Origin: Fulvivirga marina | GTDB taxonomy: Bacteria; Bacteroidota; Bacteroidia; Cytophagales; Cyclobacteriaceae | Direction: 5' to 3' | Assembly: GCF_016775155.1 (NCBI RefSeq) | Contig: NZ_JAEUGD010000066.1 | Coordinates: 126,763-190,762 of the forward strand | Length of the DNA stretch: 64,000 nt | Shown: positions 36,856 to 44,925 of the stretch, in pieces | Position numbering within the stretch: the first letter of the stretch is position 1 | Layout: the number at the start of each line of letters is the position of its first letter | The notes under the pieces: generated by a model | The model's input: the letters and a program-made list of their open reading frames with translations, nothing else | Told to the model about the DNA's origin: nothing | Database searches by the model: none | Made by a program: the position numbers and the translations under genes

Positions 36856-38835
36856 TTAAGATGCCGTTCTAATGATCCTTAATTGCTGTTTTAAGTTCTT
36901 TAATTCATTAGTCGCAGCCTTAATTTTTTGACTAAATTCATCTTTTAATTTGTCGGCTGTTTTGGAATCAGCGAAAAACTCCAGGTTATTTTTCCACAAG
37001 GAAATATCATGTTCAACTTTGCTGATCTGTTTTTTGATTGCCTGTTCTTTTCGGTAAATCTTTTGATCTGCATTGGGACCACTTAATATCTTGTTGACCT
37101 GGTTCTCAATTCTGATCGCCTGACGGTCTTCATTGGATATTCCCTCGATATTGTTTATAAATTTGTCTACTACTTCGGAGTAACGACTCTTGATTTTAGA
37201 TATGCTATTTCTTGGCACAAACCCGATATCCAGATATTCATCCTGCAAATCACGAAGCTGCTCAATGTCTTCAGGATTATCTTTGGCCAGTTGTTCTATT
37301 TTATCGCAGACTTCTTCTTTCTTTTTGAGGTTCTCTTCAAACTCTTTCTCAACTTCACTATTTTTTGACCTCTTATTATTAAAGAAGTAATCTGCAGCTT
37401 CCTTAAATTCTTTATAAACAGATTCTCTGTGCTTTTCTGGTACAGGGCCTATCTCTTTCCACTGCCGTTGAAGTTTTTTAAACTCCTCAGCTGTCTTTTG
37501 CCAGTCTGTACTATCCTTGATCTCAAGAGCTCTTTGCACCAACTCTTTTTTCTTATCGAGATTACCTTCTCTCTGAGCATCCAGTTTCTTAAAGAATGCG
37601 CTCTTATTATTAAAGAAGGTTTTGAAGGTACCCCAGAACTTCTTGTTTACAGCTTTGGCCTTAGCACGTGGCAACCCTCCTACAGCCTCCCACTTTTTCT
37701 GTATTTCCAGAATCTCTTTAGTTTTATGATTCCATTCCTTGATCCTGTCAGAATCAAATTCCGTAAAGGGCTGAACCTCTTCTGCCAGCTGCTCTTTAAC
37801 TTTCAGGTTATCTTCAAGTTCAGATTTAAGTTGCTCTACAAACTCTTTTCTTCTGGCATAAATCTCGTCCGAAGCAGTTTTAAAGCGTTGCCATAATGCT
37901 TCCTGCTCCTCTTGTGGCACAGGACCGATGTGTTTAAACTCATTATGAAGCTCGTTAAGCTCTTTGATAGCCTCTTTAAGGTTCTCATGGCTTGCAAGCT
38001 TTTCTGCACGATCGCAAAGCTCTAGCTTTGACTCCAGGTTCTTTTTCCTATCAAGCTCTTTAAGCTCAAAATAAATGCTCCTGTTATCATAAAAGCGGTC
38101 TACCAGGGCATTATAATTTGCCCATAATGTTTTGGCATGCGCACCTGGTATTGGGCCTATATTTTTCCATTCATTTTGCAGATCTTTGAAAGCATTGAAA
38201 CTAATGTTAGTTTCCTCCGAGTCTACAAACTCCCGAAGCTTTTCCAGTATTTCCTGCTTTTTCTTAAGGTTTGCTTCTTTCTGATGCTCTTTTTCCTTTA
38301 CATAAGTCGACTTTCTGTCTTTTATCAACTTATAATTAGCATCAAAACGATTCGTTAATTCATCATATTTAAACTCAAAATCAACTTCCTCCCCTCCATC
38401 TGCAACAAATTTATCCAGCGCTTCTTTTCGTTCTGTTTCTCTTATTTCATCAAACAGAGGCTTTATCTCCCGCAAAACACGATCTGCTTTCTGGACATTA
38501 TCATCTTTAGCCAGGGCTTTGATCAACTCCACAAGCTCTTCCTTGGAATATTCGGAATAGTCTATATGCTCATCTTCGTCATCGTCATGTTCATCGTCAT
38601 CATGCTCTTCTTCCACATTGGTATGTTCCGAAGAATTTTCGACGGTTTCCTCTTTTTTATCAACGAGCTCCTGATCACCTTCAGAAATGTTTTCCATTTC
38701 CTGATCGGCAGTGTCAGCGATTTTCTCACTATTCTGAGAACTTTCCTGATTCTTCACCTCATCAGTGCTTTCTTCCACTTCCTGGTTTTCAGTATTGACG
38801 TTTTCCAATTCCTTTATGTCCTTCTCTTTATTCAT
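36856..38835 (-). CDS. DUF349 repeat protein
   Basis: The 659-residue cytosolic protein starts with about 110 very acidic residues (runs of E, D, including EEHDDDEHDDDEDEH), then carries about five DUF349 helical repeats, each with a signature like LQNEWKNIGPIPGAHAKTLWANYN, LHNEFKHIGPVPQEEQEALWQRF, WEAVGGLPRAKAKAVNKKFW and LQRQWKEIGPVPEKHRESVYKEF. It is strongly helical, probably with coiled coils, and ends in a basic helix (KNLKQQLRIIRTAS). The biochemical role of DUF349 proteins is not known; they are conserved across Bacteroidota. It lies 46 bases after the YqgE gene on the same strand. Confidence 0.9.
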   Translation of the reverse strand: MNKEKDIKELENVNTENQEVEESTDEVKNQESSQNSEKIADTADQEMENISEGDQELVDKKEETVENSSEHTNVEEEHDDDEHDDDEDEHIDYSEYSKEELVELIKALAKDDNVQKADRVLREIKPLFDEIRETERKEALDKFVADGGEEVDFEFKYDELTNRFDANYKLIKDRKSTYVKEKEHQKEANLKKKQEILEKLREFVDSEETNISFNAFKDLQNEWKNIGPIPGAHAKTLWANYNALVDRFYDNRSIYFELKELDRKKNLESKLELCDRAEKLASHENLKEAIKELNELHNEFKHIGPVPQEEQEALWQRFKTASDEIYARRKEFVEQLKSELEDNLKVKEQLAEEVQPFTEFDSDRIKEWNHKTKEILEIQKKWEAVGGLPRAKAKAVNKKFWGTFKTFFNNKSAFFKKLDAQREGNLDKKKELVQRALEIKDSTDWQKTAEEFKKLQRQWKEIGPVPEKHRESVYKEFKEAADYFFNNKRSKNSEVEKEFEENLKKKEEVCDKIEQLAKDNPEDIEQLRDLQDEYLDIGFVPRNSISKIKSRYSEVVDKFINNIEGISNEDRQAIRIENQVNKILSGPNADQKIYRKEQAIKKQISKVEHDISLWKNNLEFFADSKTADKLKDEFSQKIKAATNELKNLKQQLRIIRTAS

Positions 38836-38881
38836 TTGTGCAGTTTTTCAACCTCTATAACTGTAAAAATAATAAAATCAT

Positions 38882-39457
38882 TCAATTTAAACGTGGGTCG
38901 GTTGGATAATTTGAATATACATTAAACCTTCCTCCCAATTGCTTCAGCACTGCCTTCCATAGGTTTTCACCACCATGATCAAAAACCAGCTCCGGTGTGG
39001 CATAGTTTGCTACTATCCATGAATCTGCTTTTAACTCCTCTTCAAGCTGCCCCTCTCCCCATCCTGAATAACCAATAAAAAACCTGAAATCATCCGCTTT
39101 AATTTGCTTTGTATCGATAAGGATCATCAGTTGCTCGAAGTTACCTCCCCAGTAAAGGCCATTACTTATTTCCATCCCTCCTTCCAGATAGTCTGCTTTA
39201 TGAATGAAGTGCAAAGTATCCTGTTGCACTGGCCCTCCAATATAAACAGGCTGACTGAAGTCCTTTATATCCTCAACTATTTCATCCAATGCCACAGCTG
39301 AAGCTTTGTTTAAAACAAAACCAAACGACCCCTCCTCACTATGTTCGCATAGGAGTACCACTGTTCTTTCAAAATTTGGATCAGGCAAGAATGGCTCGGA
39401 AACAAGCAAACTTCCTTTTCCGGGTTTCTGGTTATTATTGAATTTGAAATAGTCCAT
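38882..39457 (-). CDS. YqgE/AlgH family protein
   Basis: The 191-residue protein matches the YqgE/AlgH family (usual length about 185). KGSLLVSEPFLPDPNFERTVVLLCEHSEEGSFGFVLNK is the conserved opening, YIGGPVQQDTLHFIH the middle signature and FFIGYSGWGEGQLEEEL the late signature. AlgH was linked to alginate regulation in Pseudomonas, but the molecular function of the family is unknown. Its ATG is two bases from the stop of the MiaE-like gene, so the two are co-transcribed. In Bacteroidota the gene often sits near pdxH, as here (40289-40933, divergent). Confidence 0.93.
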   Translation of the reverse strand: MDYFKFNNNQKPGKGSLLVSEPFLPDPNFERTVVLLCEHSEEGSFGFVLNKASAVALDEIVEDIKDFSQPVYIGGPVQQDTLHFIHKADYLEGGMEISNGLYWGGNFEQLMILIDTKQIKADDFRFFIGYSGWGEGQLEEELKADSWIVANYATPELVFDHGGENLWKAVLKQLGGRFNVYSNYPTDPRLN

Positions 39458-39459
39458 AA

Positions 39460-40044
39460 CTAATGCAAAGCAGGTTGAAGAGGTAAAGATTTTAACACCT
39501 CTGCCTCTATTAAGTTCAGTTCCTCTAATCTTCTATAGGTAATATCCTCATCAAAATAGTTTAGAGCCATTTTTACGAAAATATTCCCATGCTTGGCCTC
39601 GGAGGCCCACAGGTTATGGTAAAAAGTTTTTAACTCACCGGGCTCAAGAGCTTCATAAACGAGGCGAAAACGCTCAGCACCCCTACATTCTATAATTGAA
39701 GCCAACAACAGCCTGTCCATAAATCTATCTTCTCGTCCTGACCGACAACAGTCAATCAGTTTTTTCACATAAATATCCTGCCCCATTTCAGGAGGCAGGG
39801 ATACCCCACGCTGCTCCATAATCTGATAAACCGACCTAAAATGCTCCAGTTCCTCTACGGCAGTATCTATAAGTTCGGGAATTATTTCCAATCTATCCGG
39901 ATACTTGGCGACAAAACTCATCGCCATAGCTGAAGCTTTACGCTCACAGTTTGCATGGTCTTGCAAAAACGCATCAAAATCGTTCATAACTGTGTCTACC
40001 CAAGCCTGGCTACTTTCACAAGCCAGATCAATACTTAATTTCAT
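39460..40044 (-). CDS. MiaE-like tRNA hydroxylase
   Basis: The 194-residue protein is a ferritin-like diiron protein of the MiaE family. Iron ligands can be placed at E34 (ANCERKA), E65 and H68 (EELEHFR), then the glutamate in IIECRGAERF and the ExxH in ASEAKHGN. MiaE hydroxylates the isopentenyl side chain of ms2i6A37 in tRNAs that read UNN codons, with oxygen. Bacteroidota carry this shorter form. No miaA or miaB gene is in the window. It is two bases ahead of yqgE and upstream of DUF349. Confidence 0.88.
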   Translation of the reverse strand: MKLSIDLACESSQAWVDTVMNDFDAFLQDHANCERKASAMAMSFVAKYPDRLEIIPELIDTAVEELEHFRSVYQIMEQRGVSLPPEMGQDIYVKKLIDCCRSGREDRFMDRLLLASIIECRGAERFRLVYEALEPGELKTFYHNLWASEAKHGNIFVKMALNYFDEDITYRRLEELNLIEAEVLKSLPLQPALH

Positions 40045-40235
40045 TATTTTTTATGAATTTTTAAACCATTTATTCGAATTCCTACGCAGTAGCTCAACAC
40101 GCTCATTACCTCACACTAAGTAAATGATATGATATTCAGAAACCAGTAACTGATGGTTTGAATAATGCGATATTCAGAATTTTGCTTTTCGTTCAGCCCT
40201 CAATTAAAAGGAAAAGATTTATTTATTAAAAATAC

Positions 40236-40268
40236 TTGGGGTATTAATACTCAAAGATTTTAAATTTG
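40236..40268 (+). promoter_or_regulatory. Promoter of pdxH
   Basis: TTG (40236-40238) and TAAATTTG (40261-40268) are 22 bases apart and match the Bacteroidota -33/-7 consensus. Transcription would start near 40275, about 14 bases before the pdxH ATG. Upstream, GATATTCAGAA occurs twice, at 40131-40141 and 40169-40179, on either side of a short inverted repeat AAACCA/TGGTTT (40140-40159). Confidence 0.55.
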
Positions 40269-40288
40269 GCACTCAAAATAGACATCCA

Positions 40289-40933
40289 ATGGAAAAGAAT
40301 ATTGCAGAAATCAGGCAAGACTATGTTCGCCATTCCTTAAGGAAAAAAGACGTAGACAAAGACCCCATTAAACAATTCCAAAAATGGTTGACTGAGGCAC
40401 TTACAGCCGAGGTTCGTGAAGCCACTGCCATGAATATGGCGACGGTAAGCGAGCAGGGGGTGCCTTCATCAAGAATACTGCTTCTTAAAGATGTCAATAA
40501 AAATGGATTTACATTTTACACTAACTATCAAAGCAGCAAAGCCCGCGAACTTGAGGTCAACCCATCAACAGCACTTACTTTTTTCTGGCCTGAATTAGAG
40601 AGACAGGTGAGAATACAAGGAATTGTAAAAAAGGTAAGTAAGGAGGAATCAGAGGAGTATTTCAAAAGCCGGCCAAGAAAAAGCCAGATCGGAGCCTGGG
40701 CCTCACCTCAAAGCTCAGTTATAAGCAGCAGGGAGATCCTTGAAGAGCGTGAACAAAAATTGGAGAAGAAGTTTGAAGGCCAGGATACTTTACCCAAACC
40801 AGAGCAGTGGGGTGGATATATTGTAGAGCCGTTTTTTCTTGAGTTTTGGCAAGGACGCGCCAGCAGGCTTCACGACCGTATAGTATATACACGCGAAGAC
40901 AATACGTGGAAGATCAATCGCCTAGCACCATAA
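40289..40933 (+). CDS. pdxH: Pyridoxine/pyridoxamine 5'-phosphate oxidase
   Basis: The 214-residue FMN enzyme has the expected length. Conserved parts are IRQDYVRHSLRKKDVDKDPIKQFQKWL, PSSRILLLKDVNKNGFTFYTNYQSSKARELEVNP (FMN phosphate and PLP contacts), LTFFWPELERQVRIQG, SRPRKSQIGAWASPQSS and the C-terminal signature PEQWGGYIVEPFFLEFWQGRASRLHDRI with W and R substrate contacts. It oxidises PNP or PMP to PLP, the last step of vitamin B6 synthesis or salvage. It has its own promoter upstream. The following glycosyltransferase gene overlaps its 3' end. Confidence 0.97.
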   Translation: MEKNIAEIRQDYVRHSLRKKDVDKDPIKQFQKWLTEALTAEVREATAMNMATVSEQGVPSSRILLLKDVNKNGFTFYTNYQSSKARELEVNPSTALTFFWPELERQVRIQGIVKKVSKEESEEYFKSRPRKSQIGAWASPQSSVISSREILEEREQKLEKKFEGQDTLPKPEQWGGYIVEPFFLEFWQGRASRLHDRIVYTREDNTWKINRLAP

Positions 40934-42186
40934 AAGAAAATATCTACTTATCCAGGTATGCCTTTCCAGGCTCCTTATTGAATAAGGAGCCTCATAAAGG
41001 CTTGGAGTTGGTAATAACCATCCCCTGCTACAATGAACCTGATCCAATCCGGAGCCTGAACTCATTACTGATGTGTAATACACAGAACTTATGTATTGAG
41101 GTTATCCTACTTATAAATGAGGCCGAAAATGCACCCTCCCACATATCGCTACAAAATGAAAAATCTTATCAAGAGGTAAAACGCTGGGCAGAAAAGCACT
41201 CCAGGCCTGATTTTTACTTTCATGTAATCTACAAAAATGACCTCCCTAAAAAGCACGCCGGGGTTGGGCTGGCTCGTAAAATAGCAATGGATGAAGCTGT
41301 GCGTAGACTGGAGTCCGTAGGCAGACCAGACGGAGTAATCATATGTTACGATGCTGACAGTACATGCGATCCTAACTATATTCAAGCTGTTCACGATTAT
41401 TTTTACTGTAACTCTAAATCTCCTGGCTGTTCAATTTATTTTGAACACCCTCTGGAAGGCAGCTTTGATGACAATATTTATGATGCCATTATAGATTACG
41501 AATTATTCCTTCGATACTACGTAAATGCCTTGCGCTACTCTGGCTTTCCTTATGCTTATGAAACCATTGGCTCCAGCATGGCAGTAAGATCCTCAGCCTA
41601 TCAAAAACAGGGAGGCATGAATCGTAGAAAAGCCGGAGAAGACTTTTACTTTCTTCATAAAATCATTCCCCTGGGTAATTTTGGAGAAGTTAATAATACC
41701 AGAGTCATTCCCTCCCCGAGAATCTCAGATCGTGTGCCCTTTGGCACCGGCAAAGCGGTAAATGACTGGCAAAAAACACGGCACCTGTCAACATACGCTA
41801 TACAAACCTTCAAAGACCTTAAGTGCTTTATAGATAGCTTACCGGAGCTTTACAATGCCTCTTCCGACTTTATCGAAACCTTTTTATCAAACCAGCCTGA
41901 AAGTATACGCAGTTTCCTTGTTGATAATGACTTCATATGCCACACTGAGCGCATTAACAACAATGCTGCCTCCATCAATACCTTTATAAAGCATTTCTAT
42001 CAATGGTTTGATGGTTTCAAGGTGTTGAAGTACGTACATTATGCCAGAGATAATTTCTACCCCAACCAGTCCATAGGGCAGGTTGCCTCAGAGCTACTAA
42101 CCCTGACTAAAAGTACCTCTCCTATTAACAACAAAAAAGATATATTATTGGCTTACAGAAAAATGGACAGACAAGTCCATTATTAA
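40906..42186 (+). CDS. GT2-like glycosyltransferase
   Basis: I place the start at GTG 40906, giving 426 residues and a 28-base overlap with pdxH. The frame is open further upstream, to a TTG at 40846, but that would translate pdxH sequence out of frame. GT-A features are GLELVITIPCYNEPDPIRSLNSL, VILLINEAENAP, the metal-site segment VIICYDADSTCDPNYI and RRKAGEDFYFLHKI (ED motif). The C-terminal 150 residues are helical without a known domain. Donor and acceptor are unknown. The stop directly abuts that of the convergent response regulator. Confidence 0.82.
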   Translation: MEDQSPSTIKENIYLSRYAFPGSLLNKEPHKGLELVITIPCYNEPDPIRSLNSLLMCNTQNLCIEVILLINEAENAPSHISLQNEKSYQEVKRWAEKHSRPDFYFHVIYKNDLPKKHAGVGLARKIAMDEAVRRLESVGRPDGVIICYDADSTCDPNYIQAVHDYFYCNSKSPGCSIYFEHPLEGSFDDNIYDAIIDYELFLRYYVNALRYSGFPYAYETIGSSMAVRSSAYQKQGGMNRRKAGEDFYFLHKIIPLGNFGEVNNTRVIPSPRISDRVPFGTGKAVNDWQKTRHLSTYAIQTFKDLKCFIDSLPELYNASSDFIETFLSNQPESIRSFLVDNDFICHTERINNNAASINTFIKHFYQWFDGFKVLKYVHYARDNFYPNQSIGQVASELLTLTKSTSPINNKKDILLAYRKMDRQVHY

Positions 42187-42876
42187 CTATTTCACTTGAA
42201 ACTTATATTTTCCTTCCTCAATCCTGGATATTAACCCCTCTCCTATTTTTTGAGTCAGATTAGTAATATAGGTGTCTACAGACCTGGCCAGTACATATAC
42301 ATCGGAACCCCAGATATTATGAACCAAATTATCTCTGGTAATCACTTTTTTAGGATTTTGAGCAAAGAAATACAAAAGCTCAAACTCATATTTAGGCAGG
42401 GACATTTTTTTGCTTTTGTACGTTACTGAGCTAGCTCTTCTGTCGATAGTCATATCTCCGATATTGATCTTTTCAATACTCTTTCTGATCACCAGGTCCT
42501 TTTTGAGTACAGTACTTATTTTATGGGTAAGCGTTCTGAGTCCTGTTATCTTCTCAATATAATCATCCCCACCAGTATCCAATGCCTTTAGTTGTAACTG
42601 CTTATCAGACTTGGCAGTTAGAAAAAATATATAAGTGTTTTTAAAGTCAGGATGCTCTCTCAATTGCCTGCAAACCTCTATGCCATTGATCTTAGGCATC
42701 ATAATATCCAATATGATCAGATCAGGATGAAACTTTCCGGCCGTTTCAAGTGAATGCGTACCCTTGCGCTCTACTTTTACCGTATAACCATCTTTCTCCA
42801 GGTTATACTGCAGCAGATCAAGAATATCTTTGTCATCATCGACAATCAATATTTTATGATTGATAGAATTGTTCAT
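42187..42876 (-). CDS. OmpR-family response regulator
   Basis: The 229-residue protein has a receiver domain (about 7-122): acidic pocket DDD at 13-15, phospho-acceptor D57 in LIILDIMMPKINGIE, T87 in FFLTAKS and K109 in DDYIEKI, where the usual KPF is changed to KIT. A winged-helix DNA-binding domain follows (about 130-229; SLPKYEFELLYFFAQNPKKVITRDNLVHNIWG, RSVDTYITNLTQKIG). No histidine kinase is nearby, so it is an orphan regulator. It is the third gene of a tight operon (four-base overlap with the glycosyltransferase), an unusual place for a regulator. Confidence 0.93.
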   Translation of the reverse strand: MNNSINHKILIVDDDKDILDLLQYNLEKDGYTVKVERKGTHSLETAGKFHPDLIILDIMMPKINGIEVCRQLREHPDFKNTYIFFLTAKSDKQLQLKALDTGGDDYIEKITGLRTLTHKISTVLKKDLVIRKSIEKINIGDMTIDRRASSVTYKSKKMSLPKYEFELLYFFAQNPKKVITRDNLVHNIWGSDVYVLARSVDTYITNLTQKIGEGLISRIEEGKYKFQVK

Positions 42877-43865
42877 GCACCGGCCTCCTTCTCAACGATG
42901 TGTGAAATGATTGCTTCCGTTTCATCAGGGTATTCTATCTTAGTTGCATCTCTGAAATAAGCCCAGTCTTTAATCTCGTCTACATATTTTTTTTTAAGCT
43001 TCTTCAGAACGGGTATCCCCATCTCTTCCATCGCCGCCGCATTGCACTGCTGCTCATATTGGTTTTTCATCGGGATCACCATCAGCTTCTTACCAAGAAA
43101 CAGGGCTTCCGAAGGAGTTTCAAAACCTGCCCCACACAATACACCTTCTGCTGATGTAATGCTATCAATAAACCTTTGATTATTGATAGGTGATACTTTT
43201 ACATTCGCCTCTTCATACCCTTCCTTATTATGTTTGGAGAAAACTTCCCAATTGACTTTTTTCACCTTCGAAAGTATTTCCACTATTTTTTCATCTGCAT
43301 AAGCTGGCAGGTATACTGTATAGTGCCCCTTGTTAGTGATTTTAGCTTCACGTATGGACCTTCTTACAACAGGCGTATAAATATTTTCATCAAAAGCATT
43401 AAAATGAAAGCCATAGTGGACAGATGCGGGCGCATAATTCCTCAGGATCATTTGGCCTACCACATCCTTAGACTCAGGCTTGGGGCATTTGGCAGAAAGT
43501 AATGCACTCTGATGGCTTAAAGCAACACACCGCTTCCCCTTAAGCCTTGATGCCCAGGCAGTAATAGGTTCAAAATCGTTTATAATCAGATCGTAATTAT
43601 CGATTGGAAAATCCTTGATCTCTTTAAGAAAACGACGTGAGGAGTTACTTTTTAGTGTTTTCGACAGGTTAATACCTCCTTTTTTACCAAAGTAAAAACT
43701 AAGTCCCTCTGATCTGTACTTCGTTTCTTTGGGTAAAGATATTTCAACCTGAGCTCCACTTACCAGATAATCAACCTCTCCGTACTTCTCCAATTCCGGG
43801 CCAATATCCATAGCTCTACTCACGTGACCATTTCCAGTACCTTGTATTGCGTATAATATTTTCAT
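42873..43865 (-). CDS. GT-B glycosyltransferase (MurG/MGT-like)
   Basis: The 330-residue protein opens KILYAIQGTGNGHVSRAMDIGPEL, a glycine-rich GT-B motif seen in the MurG and diacylglycerol glucosyltransferase group. The C-terminal half has the donor site VLCGAGFETPSEALFLGKKLMVIPMKNQYEQQCNA. It may glycosylate a lipid. It overlaps the metallophosphoesterase stop by one base and the regulator start by four bases, so the three proteins are made together. The acceptor cannot be told from sequence; glycolipid or lipid A-related chemistry fits the LpxH-like neighbour. Confidence 0.86.
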   Translation of the reverse strand: MKILYAIQGTGNGHVSRAMDIGPELEKYGEVDYLVSGAQVEISLPKETKYRSEGLSFYFGKKGGINLSKTLKSNSSRRFLKEIKDFPIDNYDLIINDFEPITAWASRLKGKRCVALSHQSALLSAKCPKPESKDVVGQMILRNYAPASVHYGFHFNAFDENIYTPVVRRSIREAKITNKGHYTVYLPAYADEKIVEILSKVKKVNWEVFSKHNKEGYEEANVKVSPINNQRFIDSITSAEGVLCGAGFETPSEALFLGKKLMVIPMKNQYEQQCNAAAMEEMGIPVLKKLKKKYVDEIKDWAYFRDATKIEYPDETEAIISHIVEKEAGA

Positions 43866-44713
43866 TACTTGACAATTAAAAATTCATTGACCATATCTCT
43901 GAAGATATCATCTGTATTCATTGCCCGTTTACTCTTTTTATTAACCTTTATGGACATTGCAACAGGATCTTCAGTAAAATTGTAAAGGCGCCACGACTTG
44001 TTGTTATATTCAAGAGCGGTCAGGTTCTCAACCCAATCACCTGAATTCAAGTACATTACCTGCCCCTTTTCAGACTTCACTTTTCGCATTTGCGGATGGT
44101 GTATATGGCCGCACACTACAAAATCATATTGGTTACTGATAGCTATATCCGCTGCGGTCTGCTCAAAATCATTAATAAACTTAATCGCTGACTTTACGCC
44201 ATCTTTAATCTTCTTGGAGAGTGATATTTTACCTTTTCCTACAAGCTTAGAAATAAAATTCACAAATGTATTCAGGAGAATAAGTGTATCATACCCTATA
44301 GCACCCAGCTTGGCTAACCATTTGGAATGCTTCATAGTAACATCAAACACATCACCATGAAATATCCATGTCTTTTGTCCATCAAGGTCTAGCACAACCT
44401 TATTCTCAATGGAGAAAGCACCTAGATTGAATCCCACAAACTTCCTCAGCATTTCATCATGATTTCCGGTAATATAGACCACTTCAGTACCTTTGCTCAG
44501 CAATCCGGTTATATGCTTAACAATTTGCATATGACTGGCAGGCCAATACCGTTTACTGAACTGCCATATATCAATAATATCACCGTTAAGGATAAGTTTC
44601 TTGGGCTGGATTGTTTTTAAGTAGCGTAGAAGGTCCTCTGCATGACAACCGTAAGTACCAAGGTGAACATCTGATATTACTACTACTTCAACAGGACGTT
44701 TTTTTTCTTTCAT
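43865..44713 (-). CDS. LpxH-like metallophosphoesterase
   Basis: The 282-residue protein carries the full calcineurin-type metal set: VVISDVHLGTYG (DxH), LILNGDIIDIWQ (GDxxD), VYITGNHDEML (GNHD), TWIFHGDVFD and VVCGHIHHPQM (GHxH). This resembles UDP-2,3-diacylglucosamine diphosphatase, which makes lipid X in lipid A synthesis. It is longer than E. coli LpxH (240) and the helical insert after HGDVFD fits the LpxH-like group of Bacteroidota. Whether it is the main LpxH or a paralog cannot be told. It is the first gene of the operon with the GT-B enzyme and the response regulator, and its leader contains a terminator-like hairpin. Confidence 0.86.
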   Translation of the reverse strand: MKEKKRPVEVVVISDVHLGTYGCHAEDLLRYLKTIQPKKLILNGDIIDIWQFSKRYWPASHMQIVKHITGLLSKGTEVVYITGNHDEMLRKFVGFNLGAFSIENKVVLDLDGQKTWIFHGDVFDVTMKHSKWLAKLGAIGYDTLILLNTFVNFISKLVGKGKISLSKKIKDGVKSAIKFINDFEQTAADIAISNQYDFVVCGHIHHPQMRKVKSEKGQVMYLNSGDWVENLTALEYNNKSWRLYNFTEDPVAMSIKVNKKSKRAMNTDDIFRDMVNEFLIVK

Positions 44714-44723
44714 AAAGTTTCTG

Positions 44724-44775
44724 AAAAAAGATACCCTTAATAGTCTAAACTCATACTAAACCAAAAGGGTATCTT
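44724..44775 (-). promoter_or_regulatory. Terminator-like hairpin in operon leader
   Basis: On the minus strand AAGATACCCTT (44775-44765) pairs perfectly with AAGGGTATCTT (44738-44728), and the second arm runs into a T tract. The hairpin ends 10-15 bases before the ATG of the metallophosphoesterase. Since no gene ends on this strand here, it looks like an attenuator or a leader structure. Confidence 0.6.
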
Positions 44776-44788
44776 AATAAACTCATAC
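44746..44788. repeat. 11-bp direct repeats in leader
   Basis: TAAACTCATAC occurs at 44746-44756 and again at 44778-44788, 32 bases apart (about three helical turns). The pair overlaps the leader hairpin of the response-regulator operon. It could be a binding site for the operon's own OmpR-type regulator. Confidence 0.55.
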
Positions 44789-44792
44789 AATG

Positions 44793-44800
44793 CAAATGTA
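44793..44800 (-). promoter_or_regulatory. Possible -7 element of metallophosphoesterase operon
   Basis: TACATTTG on the minus strand matches TAnnTTTG exactly and is the same octamer as in the tRNA-Thr promoter. No clear TTG is found at the -33 distance. Transcription would start near 44787, leaving a leader of about 75 bases that contains the hairpin. Confidence 0.4.
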
Positions 44801-44891
44801 GTGAGCAACCATTACCTCAGTTTGACTCAGACATTACTATAGTGTTACTAATATTTGCTCGTTTATTATTCCAATATGAACTGTGATTGAT

Positions 44892-44899
44892 TATTTTTG
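44892..44899 (+). promoter_or_regulatory. Possible -7 element of the aminotransferase gene
   Basis: TATTTTTG matches TAnnTTTG and lies 27 bases before the ATG at 44926. No TTG stands at a fitting -33 distance, so support is limited to the single element and position. Confidence 0.35.
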
Positions 44900-44925
44900 G
44901 CACCTGCTATTAGCACCAACTATAT

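Noticed and set aside
37429-37896. 155-codon plus-strand frame, very hydrophobic
   Set aside because: It is the antisense of the charged DUF349 repeats, which produces false hydrophobic frames (F, L, S).
40846-40905. Longer N-terminus for the GT2-like gene starting at TTG
   Set aside because: These codons lie within the conserved end of pdxH in another frame and read as a basic, unstructured segment; GTG 40906 is a better start.
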